DNA from: Pseudomonas sp. CFBP13508
Lineage (GTDB): Bacteria > Pseudomonadota > Gammaproteobacteria > Pseudomonadales > Pseudomonadaceae
DNA: 64,000 nt
Direction: 5' to 3'
Assembly (NCBI RefSeq): GCF_005233515.1
Contig: NZ_QFZZ01000007.1
Location: 124,001-188,000 of the forward strand
The position numbers and the translations under genes were made by a program. The notes below the pieces were generated by a model, which did no database searches, was not told the DNA's origin, and saw nothing but the letters and a program-made list of their open reading frames with translations. Positions 50,823-60,137 of the stretch are shown here, piece by piece (within the stretch, counting starts at the first letter, position 1; the number at the start of each line of letters is the position of its first letter).

Positions 50823-51917
50823 ATTTTCGGACTAGCCGATCTGCCGCTGATCAACGTCATCGAATTGCTCAGCGGCCTGGTTCTTTTGCTCATCGGCGCC
50901 GAGCTGATGGTGCGCGCCGCCGTGCGCCTGGCCGAGCGCCTGCACGTGCGTCCGTTGATCATCGGCCTGACCATCGTCGCTCTCGGCAGCAGCGCGCCGC
51001 AGATGACCGTGAGCCTGCAAGCGGCGTTGACCGACAACCCGGACATCGCCGTCGGCAGCGTGGTCGGCAGCGGCATTTTCAACATCCTCGTAACCCTTGG
51101 CCTCTCGGCATTGATCATCCCCCTGCGCGTGTCGCGGCAACTGGTGCGCCTGGATATCCCGCTGATGATCGGCGCCAGCCTGCTGGTATTCATCCTCGCT
51201 TGGAATAAAGATCTCGGGCGTTTCGACGGCGTCCTGCTGCTCGGGGCGTTGGCGCTGTACCTTGGCTTGTTGTTCCGCCAGTCGCGACACTCGACCCGCC
51301 CCCATACCGAACGCCCGAAGGATACGCAGCAATCCTGGCTGATCAGTGTGCTGATGATTCTCGCTGGCCTGGCCATGCTGGTGTTCGCCGGGCGTTTGCT
51401 GCTCGGCGCCGCCGTGGTCGTGGCCACCGACCTTGGCCTGTCCGAACGGGTCATCGGTCTGACCGTGGTCGCGGTCGGCACTTCGCTGCCGGAGCTGGCG
51501 ACTTCGCTGATCGCTGCGTTGCGCGGGCAGCGCGACATTGCCGTGGGCAACGTGATCGGCGCCAACCTGTTCAACCTGCTCGGGGTGCTGGGGCTGACCG
51601 CGCTGCTCGCACCGACGCCGCTTTCCGTTTCCCCGAATGCGCTGGATTTCGACTTGCCGGTGATGCTCGGCGTCGCGGCGCTGTGTCTGCCAGTGTTTTA
51701 CTCGGGCTACCGCGTTACCCGGGCCGAAGGCTTGCTGCTGCTCGGTTTGTATCTGGTCTACGGGCTGCATGTGGTGTCGTTCACCACCGGCATGCCGCTG
51801 GCCGGCAAACTCGAGCGCTTGATGCTGTTTTATGTCCTGCCGGCGCTGCTGACGTTTCTGCTGTTCACGTCGATCCGCGCCTGGCGTCGCCAACACCACA
51901 AGAGAGATGTGCCATGA
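50823..51917 (+). CDS. CaCA-family sodium/calcium-type antiporter
   Basis: The roughly 364-residue inner-membrane protein is a YrbG-like cation exchanger with two inverted repeats of about five helices. α-repeat motifs are GLTIVALGSSAPQMTVSL and the matching GLTVVAVGTSLPELATSL. Note that the first has Gln where most members have Glu (SSAPE), a cation-site change. No ATG or GTG lies at the expected N-terminus: an in-frame ATG at 50751 would overlap rlpA by 59 bp and add unrelated sequence. ATT at 50823, preceded by GGAG at eight bases, gives IFGLADLPLINVIELLSG. The start is therefore uncertain. The end overlaps the next gene (ATGA). Confidence 0.85.
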   Translation: MFGLADLPLINVIELLSGLVLLLIGAELMVRAAVRLAERLHVRPLIIGLTIVALGSSAPQMTVSLQAALTDNPDIAVGSVVGSGIFNILVTLGLSALIIPLRVSRQLVRLDIPLMIGASLLVFILAWNKDLGRFDGVLLLGALALYLGLLFRQSRHSTRPHTERPKDTQQSWLISVLMILAGLAMLVFAGRLLLGAAVVVATDLGLSERVIGLTVVAVGTSLPELATSLIAALRGQRDIAVGNVIGANLFNLLGVLGLTALLAPTPLSVSPNALDFDLPVMLGVAALCLPVFYSGYRVTRAEGLLLLGLYLVYGLHVVSFTTGMPLAGKLERLMLFYVLPALLTFLLFTSIRAWRRQHHKRDVP

Positions 51918-52294
51918 GCGAGTCGAAGCAGTCCGGGGTTGAAATCCGTCGTCAGGTCATGGGCGATGCGTTCGTTGATCGCGCCCTGGGCAACGCCACC
52001 GAGTTCACCCAGCCGTTGCAGGATTTCGTCAATGAACACGCCTGGGGTGGGGTGTGGAATCGTGAGGGGCTGCCGCTGAAAACCCGCAGCCTGATCACCC
52101 TCGCCGCGCTGACCGCGTTGAAGTGCCCGCAGGAGTTGAAAGGCCATGTGCGCGGTGCGCTGAACAACGGCTGCACGGTGGAAGAGATTCGCGAGGCGCT
52201 GCTGCATTGCGCGGTGTATGCCGGCGTACCGGCGGCGATCGATGCGTTTCGCGCGGCGCAGGAAGTGATCGATACCTACCAGAAACCGCAGTGA
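51914..52294 (+). CDS. Carboxymuconolactone decarboxylase family protein (PcaC-like)
   Basis: The 126-residue protein is a full-length CMD/PcaC-like protein with the conserved region LKTRSLITLAALTALKCPQELKGHVRGALNNG. Cys71 and His78 lie in CPQELKGH, the pattern of the family. PcaC decarboxylates 4-carboxymuconolactone in the protocatechuate pathway, but no other pca genes are nearby, so another substrate or a peroxidase-like role is possible. It overlaps the antiporter by four bases and ends before a REP doublet. Confidence 0.88.
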   Translation: MSESKQSGVEIRRQVMGDAFVDRALGNATEFTQPLQDFVNEHAWGGVWNREGLPLKTRSLITLAALTALKCPQELKGHVRGALNNGCTVEEIREALLHCAVYAGVPAAIDAFRAAQEVIDTYQKPQ

Positions 52295-52298
52295 CCGC

Positions 52299-52365
52299 CT
52301 TCGCGAGCAGGCTCGCTCCCACATTTGCAATGCGCTTCCCTGTGGGAGCGAGCCTGCTCGCGAAG
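52299..52365. repeat. REP doublet (REPIN), family A
   Basis: Closely spaced inverted copies (52299–52323 and 52341–52365) lie between the convergent decarboxylase-like and AEC-carrier genes. Confidence 0.95.
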
Positions 52366-52394
52366 AGGCCCTGGCAGACAATGCGAATCCTTGC

Positions 52395-53336
52395 TCAGAT
52401 CCACCCACCCCACTGCAACACAAAGATCCCGACATTGGTGGTAATCGCCGCCATCAAGGTGGTCATCACGATGATCGCCGCTGCCAGCTCATGATTGCCC
52501 TGCGCTGCCCGGGCCATGACGAAACTCGCCGCTGCCGTCGGGCTGCCGAAGTACAGAAAAAGAATCCCCAGTTCCGCCCCGCGAAAGCCCCACAGCCACG
52601 CGCCCACGGTTGCCAGTAACGGCAGACCGACCATCTTCACCAGACTGGAACTGAGCGCCATCTTGCCGCTCTTGCGCAACGCCGCCAGCGACAGCGTGCC
52701 GCCGATACAGATCAGCGCCAGCGGCAAAGTGGTCTGCGCCAGATACTGGCCGGAGGTTTCCAGCCAGCCCGGCAAACCGATCTTGAAATAAGCGAACGGC
52801 GCCGCCGAAATCACGCTGATGATCAGCGGGTTGCTGAACACGCTTTTGCAGATGCTCCACGGATCGGACTTGATCACCGGGCTGTACACCGCCAGCACGA
52901 TGGTGGAGAGCGTGTTGTAGAACAGGATCACCAGCGCCGCGAGAATTGCCCCGAGGGAAATGCCGTAATCGCCGTACATGCTCGCGGCGAGTGCAAGGCC
53001 GATCACGCCGTTGTTGCCACGAAACGCGCCCTGGGTGTAGATGCCGCGATCTTCCCGCGGACATTTGAAAATCGCCCAGCCCCAGGCCACGGCGAAACTC
53101 ACCAGGGTCGCGAGGGAAAAGTAGATGAGCAGCGAGGGTTGCAGCGCGGCGTGCAGGTCAGCGTGGAGAATGCCGAGGAACAGCAGCGCCGGCATGGTCA
53201 CGTTGAACACCAGCGACGAGGCGGTGTGGATGAAGTTGTCGTTGATCCAGTCGATGCGCTTGAGCAGCACACCGAGAAACAGCATGGCAAACACCGGCGC
53301 GGTGATGTTCAGGGTTTCAAGAAAGATTGCCAGCAT
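52395..53336 (-). CDS. AEC-family membrane transporter
   Basis: The 313-residue protein has about ten membrane segments in two repeats and belongs to the auxin-efflux-carrier family (Mem_trans; MleP/YfdV-like). Members often carry malate, malonate or other organic anions. Seen motifs include AFRGNNGVIGLALAASMYGDYG (about 103–124) and PLALICIGGTLSLAALRKS (about 200–218). The substrate is unknown. It stands alone between a REP doublet and a MITE-like repeat. Confidence 0.88.
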   Translation of the reverse strand: MLAIFLETLNITAPVFAMLFLGVLLKRIDWINDNFIHTASSLVFNVTMPALLFLGILHADLHAALQPSLLIYFSLATLVSFAVAWGWAIFKCPREDRGIYTQGAFRGNNGVIGLALAASMYGDYGISLGAILAALVILFYNTLSTIVLAVYSPVIKSDPWSICKSVFSNPLIISVISAAPFAYFKIGLPGWLETSGQYLAQTTLPLALICIGGTLSLAALRKSGKMALSSSLVKMVGLPLLATVGAWLWGFRGAELGILFLYFGSPTAAASFVMARAAQGNHELAAAIIVMTTLMAAITTNVGIFVLQWGGWI

Positions 53337-53386
53337 GCCGGGGAGCCTTGGGTGAGCTTAGTCAGGGGGGCAATGATAAAGCAAAA

Positions 53387-53698
53387 GCCCCTCACCCTAG
53401 CCCTCTCCCAAAGGGAGAGGGAACCGATCGGGGGATATTTAAACAATCCACCGACCTGAAATGACATCGTCGAATCCATAATCGACCCGATTCGTCAGGT
53501 CGATGTATAGCGCAGAACAACTCGGTCGGCCCCCTCTCCCTCCTGGAGAGGGAACCGATCGGGGGATATTTAAACAATCCACCGGCCTGAAATGACATCG
53601 TCGAATCCATAATCGACCCGATTTGTCAGGTCGATGTATAGCGCAAAACAACTCGGTCGGCCCCCTCTCCCTCCGGGAGAGGGCTGGGGTGAGGGGCT
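53387..53698. repeat. MITE-like element, family C, containing a 131-bp tandem duplication
   Basis: Outer inverted ends CCCCTCACCCTAGCCCTCTC (left) and GGAGAGGGCTGGGGTGAGGG (right) enclose two near-identical 131-bp units, 53401–53531 and 53532–53662, then a partial third start at 53663. The units differ at only a handful of positions (most near the G-rich hairpin). No protein is encoded; open frames through it on the minus strand are by-products. The element fills the 382-bp gap between the AEC carrier and garD. Confidence 0.92.
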
Positions 53699-53718
53699 TT
53701 TGATCTTCCATGAAACGA

Positions 53719-55272
53719 TCAGGTAATCGGCGCCGGGTTGAACAGGGTGATGTCGTTATGCAGCTTGTGCTTCTCCGCCCAGGTCTGTTGCTTGCCACTG
53801 GCAACATCCAGGTAATAGTGGAACAACTCCCAACCCAGCTCTTCGATGGTCGCGCGTCCGGTAGCGATACGCCCGGCATCAATGTCGATCAGATCTGGCC
53901 AGCGCTGCGCCAGTTCGGTCCGCGTCGACACCTTGACCACTGGCGCCATGGCCAACCCATAAGGCGTGCCGCGACCGGTGGTGAACACGTGCAGGTTCAT
54001 CCCCGCCGCCAGTTGCAGCGTCCCGCAAACAAAGTCGCTGGCCGGCGTCGCGCAGAAAATCAGGCCCTTGTGCTTGAAACGCTCGCCCGGGCCAAGCACG
54101 CCGTTGATCGCGCTGCTGCCGGACTTGACGATCGAGCCCAGGGACTTCTCGACAATGTTCGACAACCCGCCCTTCTTGTTACCCGGCGTGGTGTTGGCGC
54201 TGCGATCGGCTTCGCCCTTGGCCAGGTAACGGTCGTACCAGTCCATCTCGCGCACCAGCTCTTCGGCGACGGTTTGCGTTTGCGCCCGCGACGTCAGCAG
54301 ATAGATCGCATCGCGCACTTCGGTGACTTCGGAAAACATCACCGTCGCCCCCGCACGCAACAGCAAGTCCGAGGCATAACCCAGCGCCGGGTTGGCGGTG
54401 ATGCCGGAGAACGCGTCGCTGCCGCCGCACTGCATACCGAGAATCAGCTCGGAGGCCGGCACGGTTTCGCGGCGGCGCTGGTCGAGTTTCTTCAAACGCA
54501 CTTCGGCCAGTTCCATGATCTGTTCGATCATTTCGGTAAAACCGTGACTGGAATCCTGCAAGCGGTACAGCCACGGATCGCTGAGATCCACCGAGGCATC
54601 GTCCTCGTGCATCACCTGCCCGGCCTGCAATTTCTCGCAGCCCAGACCGATCACCAGCGCCTCGCCACCCAGGTTCGGGTTGCGCGCAAGATTGCGCACG
54701 GTACGAATCGGGATATAGGCGTCGGTGGCGGTGATCGCCACACCGCAGCCATAGCTGTGGGTCAGCGCCACCACGTCATCGACGTGCGGGTACTTCGGCA
54801 GTAGCTCTTCCTTGATGCGCTTGACCGCGTGATCGAGCACACCGGTGACGCACTGCACGGTCGTAGTGATGCCGAGAATGTTGCGCGTGCCAACGGTGCC
54901 GTCGGCGTTGCGATAGCCCTCGAACGTGAAGCCTTCCAGCGGTGCCTGCGCATCCGGCACCTCGGTGGACAGCGGCAAGCTGTCCAGCGGTGGCGCGGTG
55001 GGCATGCGCAGTTGATCTTCCTTGACCCAACTGCCACGGCGAATCGGCTGCAAGGCGTAGCCAATGATCTGCCCGTAACGAATCACCGGGCCGCCTTCGG
55101 GAATATCCTCCAGGGTGACCTTGTGGCTCTGCGGTACGAAATCCAAGGTGACCAGGCCGTCGGCAAACTCGGTACCGGCCGGTACGCCCTGATCGTTGAC
55201 CACCACTACAACGTTGTCCCGCTCGTGCAGGCGGATGTAGCGCGGCGAGTCGGAATGTTCAATCAACTGCAT
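53719..55272 (-). CDS. garD: Galactarate dehydratase
   Basis: The 517-residue UxaA/GarD family enzyme dehydrates galactarate to 5-dehydro-4-deoxyglucarate, an iron-requiring reaction in related enzymes. An N-terminal SAF domain (about 1–75; [18 protein letters not shown]) precedes the main domain with [23 protein letters not shown] (about 168–175), [22 protein letters not shown] and ETRRRETVP-type segments. It is last in a minus-strand catabolic unit, 11 bp after the MFS gene. Confidence 0.95.
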   Translation of the reverse strand: MQLIEHSDSPRYIRLHERDNVVVVVNDQGVPAGTEFADGLVTLDFVPQSHKVTLEDIPEGGPVIRYGQIIGYALQPIRRGSWVKEDQLRMPTAPPLDSLPLSTEVPDAQAPLEGFTFEGYRNADGTVGTRNILGITTTVQCVTGVLDHAVKRIKEELLPKYPHVDDVVALTHSYGCGVAITATDAYIPIRTVRNLARNPNLGGEALVIGLGCEKLQAGQVMHEDDASVDLSDPWLYRLQDSSHGFTEMIEQIMELAEVRLKKLDQRRRETVPASELILGMQCGGSDAFSGITANPALGYASDLLLRAGATVMFSEVTEVRDAIYLLTSRAQTQTVAEELVREMDWYDRYLAKGEADRSANTTPGNKKGGLSNIVEKSLGSIVKSGSSAINGVLGPGERFKHKGLIFCATPASDFVCGTLQLAAGMNLHVFTTGRGTPYGLAMAPVVKVSTRTELAQRWPDLIDIDAGRIATGRATIEELGWELFHYYLDVASGKQQTWAEKHKLHNDITLFNPAPIT

Positions 55273-55283
55273 GACGCCGCTCC

Positions 55284-56645
55284 TCAGGAATGCGCTTGAG
55301 ACAAGTTACCGGTGACTTCATTGCCGCCCTTGGCTGGCGGCTCTTTCAAGACCACACGCTTGATCGGGCCGACGATCACCAGATAGCTGAACACCGCGAC
55401 CAGTGCGTTGGCGCCGACAAACACCAGCGCCCACTTGAACGAACCGGTGGAGCTGATGATGTAGCCAATGACGATCGGCGTGGTGATCGAAGCGATGTTG
55501 CCAAAGGTGTTGAACAGGCCACCGCTCAGACCGGCGATCTGTTTCGGCGAAGTGTCGGAGACCACCGCCCAGCCCAGTGCGCCAACGCCTTTGCCGAAGA
55601 ATGCCAGAGCCATGAAGCCCACGACCATCCATTCCACTTCAACATAGTTGCACGCGACGATGCTGCTCGACACCAGCAGGCCGGCGATGATCGGCGCCTT
55701 GCGGGCGAAGGTCAGCGAGTGGCCCTTGCGCAGCAGGTAGTCGGAAATCACCCCGCCAAGCACGCCGCCGATAAAGCCGCAGATCGCCGGCAACGAAGCG
55801 ATGAAACCGGCCTTGAGAATGGTCATGCCACGCTCTTGCACCAGATACACCGGGAACCAGGTCAGGAAGAAATAGGTGATGCCGTTGATGCAGTACTGGC
55901 CCAGATACACGCCGAGCATCATGCGGTTGGTCAGCAGCTGACGGATGTAATCCCACTTCGGACCGTCGGACTTCTTGCCCTTCTGATCCATGTCGACCAT
56001 GCCGCCGTTGTCAGCGATGTGCTTGAACTCGGCCTCGTTGACCCGTGGGTGCTCGCGCGGGCTGTAGATGACTTTCAGCCACACCAGCGAGAAGATGATG
56101 CCGAGAATGCCCATGACGATGAACACGTGCTCCCAGCCGAAGCTGTAGACGATCCAGCCCATCAGCGGCGCGAACAACACGGTGGCAAAGTACTGCGCCG
56201 AGTTGAAGATCGCCGAAGCGGTGCCGCGTTCAGCGGTCGGGAACCACGCCGCCACGATGCGAGCGTTGCCGGGGAACGATGGCGCTTCGGCCAGGCCCAC
56301 CAGAAAGCGCAACATGAACAGCGCAACCACTGCCGTGGACATGCCGAATTCACCGACAAAGCCTTGCAGCACGGTGAACAGCGACCAGGTGAAAATGCTC
56401 AGGGCATAGACTTTTTTCGAGCCGAAGCGATCGAGCAGCCAGCCACCGGGAATTTGCCCGGCGACGTAGGCCCAACCGAATGCGGAGAAGATGTAGCCGA
56501 GGGTAACGGCGTCAATGCCCAGATCCTTTTGCAGGCTGGAACCGGCAATGGCGATCGTGGCACGGTCGGCGTAGTTGATCGTGGTCACCAGAAACAGCAT
56601 GAGCAGGATCAAATAGCGGACGTGAGTCGGCTTGGAGGATTGCAT
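55284..56645 (-). CDS. MFS transporter, glucarate/galactarate type (GudP/ExuT-like ACS family)
   Basis: The 453-residue protein has 12 predicted membrane segments and the anion:cation symporter (ACS) pattern ([71 protein letters not shown]). Family members such as GudP take up D-glucarate or galactarate by proton symport. The location between garD and the aldehyde dehydrogenase supports this. The ATG at 56645 is preceded by GGGAG; an upstream start at 56702 is not conserved. Confidence 0.92.
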   Translation of the reverse strand: MQSSKPTHVRYLILLMLFLVTTINYADRATIAIAGSSLQKDLGIDAVTLGYIFSAFGWAYVAGQIPGGWLLDRFGSKKVYALSIFTWSLFTVLQGFVGEFGMSTAVVALFMLRFLVGLAEAPSFPGNARIVAAWFPTAERGTASAIFNSAQYFATVLFAPLMGWIVYSFGWEHVFIVMGILGIIFSLVWLKVIYSPREHPRVNEAEFKHIADNGGMVDMDQKGKKSDGPKWDYIRQLLTNRMMLGVYLGQYCINGITYFFLTWFPVYLVQERGMTILKAGFIASLPAICGFIGGVLGGVISDYLLRKGHSLTFARKAPIIAGLLVSSSIVACNYVEVEWMVVGFMALAFFGKGVGALGWAVVSDTSPKQIAGLSGGLFNTFGNIASITTPIVIGYIISSTGSFKWALVFVGANALVAVFSYLVIVGPIKRVVLKEPPAKGGNEVTGNLSQAHS

Positions 56646-56710
56646 GCAGATGTACTCCCACTGATTATTTTTATGCGGGGTGAAGCTTCTTTGGTCTTGC
56701 ATCTATTCCC

Positions 56711-56809
56711 TGTAGGAGCTGCCGAAGGCTCGGGCCGCGATCGGACGATCTTTTGATCCTGATCTTAAAAACAGGATCAAAAGATCGCAGCCTTCGGCAG
56801 CTCCTACAG
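56711..56809. repeat. REP doublet, family B, with an asymmetric arm
   Basis: The left copy (56711–56758) carries about 14 extra bases (CGGGCCGCGATCGGA-type insert) in the middle of the usual core; the right copy (56774–56809) is standard. It lies between the transporter and dehydrogenase genes of one presumed operon, where it could adjust the levels of the mRNA segments. Confidence 0.92.
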
Positions 56810-56823
56810 GGGTATTGCGGGTA

Positions 56824-58269
56824 TCAGGAGCCTACGTAGGCGGTTTTCACCACGGTGTAGAACTCTTGTGCATAGCGGCCCTGCTCACGGGAGCCGTAGG
56901 ACGAGCCTTTACGCCCGCCGAACGGTACGTGGTAATCCACACCGGCGGTCGGCAGATTGACCATCACCATCCCGGCCTGGGAGTGGCGCTTGAAGTGGTT
57001 GGCGTACTTCAGCGAGGTGGTGGCGATGCCGGCCGACAAGCCGAATTCGGTGTCGTTGGCCATTGCCAGCGCGGCTTCGTAATCGGCCACACGAACAATG
57101 TTGGCCACCGGGCCGAAGATCTCTTCGCGGCTGATGCGCATCGACGCTTCGCTGTCGGCAAACAGGGTTGGCGCGAGGAAGTAGCCCTCGGTGTCGCAAG
57201 TCACCACACCGCCGCCGCTGACCAGACGTGCACCTTCGGACTGGCCGATGTCGATGTACTTCATGTCCTGCTCAAGCTGCGCCTGGGAAACCACCGGACC
57301 GATGTCGGTGCCGGCCTTCAGCGCGTGGCCGACCTTGATCGACTTCATGCGCTCGGCCATCGCTTCAACGAACTTGTCGTGGATGCCAGCGGTGACGATC
57401 AGACGGCTCGACGCTGTGCAGCGCTGGCCGGTGGAGTAGAACGCGCTCTGCACCGACAGCTCGACCGCTTGCTTGAGGTCGGCGTCGTCGAGAATGATCT
57501 GCGGGTTCTTGCCGCCCATTTCCAGCTGCACCTTGGCCTGGCGCGAAACGCAGTTGACCGCGATCTGACGACCCACGCCCACCGAACCGGTGAAGCTGAT
57601 GCCGTCGACTTTCGGGCTGTTGACCAACGCCTCGCCAACCACGCGACCGCTGCCCATTACCAGGTTGAACACACCGGCCGGGAAGCCCGCGCGGGAAATG
57701 ATTTCCGCCAGCGCCCAGGCGCAGCCCGGCACCAGATCGGCAGGCTTGAGCACGACGCAGTTGCCGTAGGCGAGGGCCGGAGCAATCTTCCACGCAGGAA
57801 TGGCGATCGGGAAGTTCCACGGGGTGATCAGACCGACCACGCCCAGCGCTTCGCGAGTGACTTCGACGTTGACGCCCGGGCGTACCGACGGCACATAGTC
57901 ACCGGACAGGCGCAGGCATTCACCGGCGAAGAACTTGAAAATGTTGCCGGCGCGGGTCACTTCACCGATCGCTTCCGGCAGGGTCTTGCCCTCTTCACGG
58001 GCCAGCAGGGTGCCGAGCTCTTCGCGACGGGCGAGGATCTCGCTGCCGACTTTATCCAGCGAATCGTGACGGGCCTGAATGCCCGAAGTGGAGTACGCCG
58101 GGAACGCAGCGCGAGCAGCGTCGATGGCGGCGTTGACCTGGGTCAGGTCAGCCTTGGCGTAGTCGCCGATGGTGTCGCTGAGTTCGGACGGGTTGATGTT
58201 GGCCGAGTAATCGGCACCGGCGACCCATTCGCCATTGATGTAGTTGTCGTAGCGTTTTGCAGTTGTCAC
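56824..58269 (-). CDS. 2,5-dioxovalerate (α-ketoglutarate semialdehyde) dehydrogenase
   Basis: The 481-residue aldehyde dehydrogenase would oxidise 2,5-dioxopentanoate to 2-oxoglutarate, the last step of the glucarate pathway. The catalytic pair Glu250 (QLEMGGKNP) and Cys284 (YSTGQRCTASSR) is intact, as is the NAD-binding ITPWNFP and SFTGSVGVG. The GTG at 58269 is chosen: GAGGG lies seven bases upstream and the N-terminus TTAKRYDNYINGEW fits the family. An ATG at 58299 adds ten unlikely residues. It is downstream of kdgD, separated by a hairpin. Confidence 0.93.
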   Translation of the reverse strand: MTTAKRYDNYINGEWVAGADYSANINPSELSDTIGDYAKADLTQVNAAIDAARAAFPAYSTSGIQARHDSLDKVGSEILARREELGTLLAREEGKTLPEAIGEVTRAGNIFKFFAGECLRLSGDYVPSVRPGVNVEVTREALGVVGLITPWNFPIAIPAWKIAPALAYGNCVVLKPADLVPGCAWALAEIISRAGFPAGVFNLVMGSGRVVGEALVNSPKVDGISFTGSVGVGRQIAVNCVSRQAKVQLEMGGKNPQIILDDADLKQAVELSVQSAFYSTGQRCTASSRLIVTAGIHDKFVEAMAERMKSIKVGHALKAGTDIGPVVSQAQLEQDMKYIDIGQSEGARLVSGGGVVTCDTEGYFLAPTLFADSEASMRISREEIFGPVANIVRVADYEAALAMANDTEFGLSAGIATTSLKYANHFKRHSQAGMVMVNLPTAGVDYHVPFGGRKGSSYGSREQGRYAQEFYTVVKTAYVGS

Positions 58270-58301
58270 AGGGCAGCCCTCAACTCTAAAAGCCTTCACG
58301 C

Positions 58302-58337
58302 AAAAAGCCGCTGATTGCTCAGCGGCCTCGCTTTTCT
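58302..58337 (-). terminator. Terminator-like hairpin between kdgD and the dehydrogenase gene
   Basis: On the minus strand GCCGCTGA-GCAA-TCAGCGGC is followed by TTTTTGCG just after the kdgD stop. It would give partial termination inside the cluster, making kdgD more abundant than downstream genes, or require a second promoter before the dehydrogenase. Confidence 0.8.
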
Positions 58338-58340
58338 CGT

Positions 58341-59252
58341 TTATTGCGCGCCTTGCTTGTCGATCAGCGCGGCGAGCATTTCGTACTCTTCGCCGGTCAG
58401 GTCGGTCAGCGGCGCACGCACCGGACCTGCGTCATAGCCGGCGATTTTTGCACCTGCCTTGACGATGCTCACGGCATAACCGGCCTTGCGGTTGCGGATG
58501 TCCAGGTACGGCAGGAAGAAGTCGTCGATGATCTTGCCGACGGTGGCGTGATCTTCGCGAGCGATCGCGTGGTAGAAGTCCATCGCGGTTTTCGGGATGA
58601 AGTTGAACACCGCCGAGGAGTAGACCGGCACGCCCAATGCCTTGTAGGCAGCGGCATAGACTTCAGCGGTCGGCAGACCACCGAGGTAGCTGAAGCGATC
58701 ACCGAGGCGGCGACGGATCGACACCATCAACTCGATATCGCCCAGGCCATCCTTGTAGCCGATCAGGTTCGGGCAGCGCTCGGCCAGACGTTCCAGCAGC
58801 GGCGCGTTGAGGCGGCAAACGTTGCGGTTGTAGACGACCACGCCGATGTTGACCGATTTACACACGGCTTCAACGTGAGCGGCAACGCCGTCCTGGCTCG
58901 CTTCAGTCAGGTAGTGCGGCAGCAGCAACAGGCCCTTGGCGCCCAGACGCTCGGCTTCCTGAGCGTATTCGATGGCCTGGCGGGTCGAACCACCGACGCC
59001 AGCGAGGATCGGCACGCTGGTTGCGCAGGTGTCGACGGCAGTCTTGATGATTTCCGAATACTCGCTGGCGGCCAGGGAGAAGAACTCACCGGTGCCGCCG
59101 GCGGCGAACAGAGCCGAAGCGCCATACGGAGCCAGCCATTCCAGGCGTTTGATGTAGCCCGCGCGGTTGAAATCGCCCTGCGCGTTGAAATCGGTCACCG
59201 GGAAAGACAGCAGGCCGGCAGAGAGGATGGACTTCAGTTCTTGTGGATTCAT
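58341..59252 (-). CDS. kdgD: 5-dehydro-4-deoxyglucarate dehydratase
   Basis: The 303-residue DapA-family enzyme decarboxylates and dehydrates 5-dehydro-4-deoxyglucarate to 2,5-dioxopentanoate. Schiff-base Lys167 ([10 protein letters not shown]) and Tyr141 (VVVYNRNV) are in place, as is the GGTGEFFSL loop (about 52–60). An upstream in-frame ATG at 59330 adds 26 residues that lie over the promoter palindrome and is rejected. It is the first gene of the catabolic unit. Confidence 0.95.
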   Translation of the reverse strand: MNPQELKSILSAGLLSFPVTDFNAQGDFNRAGYIKRLEWLAPYGASALFAAGGTGEFFSLAASEYSEIIKTAVDTCATSVPILAGVGGSTRQAIEYAQEAERLGAKGLLLLPHYLTEASQDGVAAHVEAVCKSVNIGVVVYNRNVCRLNAPLLERLAERCPNLIGYKDGLGDIELMVSIRRRLGDRFSYLGGLPTAEVYAAAYKALGVPVYSSAVFNFIPKTAMDFYHAIAREDHATVGKIIDDFFLPYLDIRNRKAGYAVSIVKAGAKIAGYDAGPVRAPLTDLTGEEYEMLAALIDKQGAQ

Positions 59253-59550
59253 TATTCGAACACCCTGGTAGCAACGTTTTATTGTGAGTGGACCGTTCAG
59301 CCTTCGCCGAAGTTGTAGGTCATCGTACAACTTAAAAAATAACCGTCAACTGCATTTCATCGTTGGCAGCGCTTTTTTGTCGGACAAGATTGGCTTTCGC
59401 GCTTAACGAAATGGCTACGAGGCGCGTGCTTGACGTCTTCGATGGCTGAAATATCCGGTCTGGATTCGTTTAATTCTGAGGGGACCAGCGGCTCGTAAAG
59501 TACGTCGACTGCCACGAAGGATCGTGGCGAACCACTCAAAGGAAGCCGTT
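59253..59550. other. Divergent intergenic region (kdgD / orphan gene)
   Basis: This nearly 300-bp gap holds the kdgD promoter side, the palindrome at 59310–59333, a T-rich and less GC-rich middle (59331–59480) and the ribosome site of the orphan gene (GGAAG). A 60-codon minus-strand open frame at 59357–59539 has no codon bias or ribosome site to support it. No RNA gene was recognised. Confidence 0.6.
59310..59333. promoter_or_regulatory. Palindromic operator candidate upstream of kdgD
   Basis: AAGTTGTA-GGTCATCG-TACAACTT has perfect 8-bp arms, 58 bp upstream of the kdgD ATG. The TTGTAC/GTACAA-type half site is common for GntR-family repressors. On the minus strand its GTTGTACGATGACC matches 13 of 14 bases of a sequence before the FadR-type regulator gene (61305–61318), which argues that the regulator acts at both places. 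Confidence 0.65.
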
Positions 59551-59931
59551 ATGTCGATGCACTTTGCTGCCCCTACCCTCACCCACATCGCCCCCGCACA
59601 GGACGACTGCGTCACGCTTCAGCTCTCGCAATTGCCGGACATCCTCACCGTGCACGTCCCGGACTCCAGCGATTTCGCAGCGAACTGGAGCGTCTACGCG
59701 ATTCTCGGCAGCGATGGAGAAGAACCTGAATGGGAAGGTGATGAAGTGGACACTGGCGCCTGGGGTGACGCCGAGGATGAAATGGAAAAGCTCTTCGACA
59801 TCGAGGTGCAGCTGCCGAAAGAAGCATTGCAACCGTACCTGAATCGCGAGGTGGAACTGCGCTACAAGTTTCGGGATGAGTCGAGTATGGAGCCGTATTC
59901 GCAGGGGTTGAGGTTGCGGATCGAGGCGTGA
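59551..59931 (+). CDS. Small acidic hypothetical protein
   Basis: This 126-residue protein is not recognised. It is acidic (EPEWEGDEVDTGAWGDAEDEMEKLF), has no signal peptide or membrane segment, and alternates short β-like strands (LPDILTVHVPD, NREVELRYKFRDES, GLRLRIEA). The pattern VELRYKFRDESS…GLRLRIEA at the end resembles the last strands of an immunoglobulin-like domain, as does that of its neighbour. The ATG at 59551 follows GGAAG; an upstream ATG at 59524 is weaker. Confidence 0.7.
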   Translation: MSMHFAAPTLTHIAPAQDDCVTLQLSQLPDILTVHVPDSSDFAANWSVYAILGSDGEEPEWEGDEVDTGAWGDAEDEMEKLFDIEVQLPKEALQPYLNREVELRYKFRDESSMEPYSQGLRLRIEA

Positions 59932-60137
59932 ACACGGCGTTTCTCATCACCATTTCACGTTTCCAGGCGCAGCCGCTTTGCGTGACGACCGTTGGTCGGG
60001 ACTGGTATTTCTAACAGGTGCGCAAGAAAGGGCCTAACTGAGCTAATGACCGCAGGGGATAGCGAACCGGCTCCTATCGTAGCGCGTCATTACTACGGAA
60101 TTAAAAGGTTTGATTAGGTATAAAAGGAATTTCAATC

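Noticed and set aside
51914-52294. Assignment of the CMD-family gene as pcaC of a protocatechuate operon
   Set aside because: No other pca gene is nearby, so only the family name is given.
53392-53882. Minus-strand open frames with duplicated peptide segments in the repeat region
   Set aside because: They are translations of the 131-bp non-coding tandem repeat; no ribosome sites or codon bias.
59357-59539. 60-codon minus-strand open frame before the orphan gene
   Set aside because: No ribosome site, no recognisable motif, and it lies in a divergent regulatory gap.
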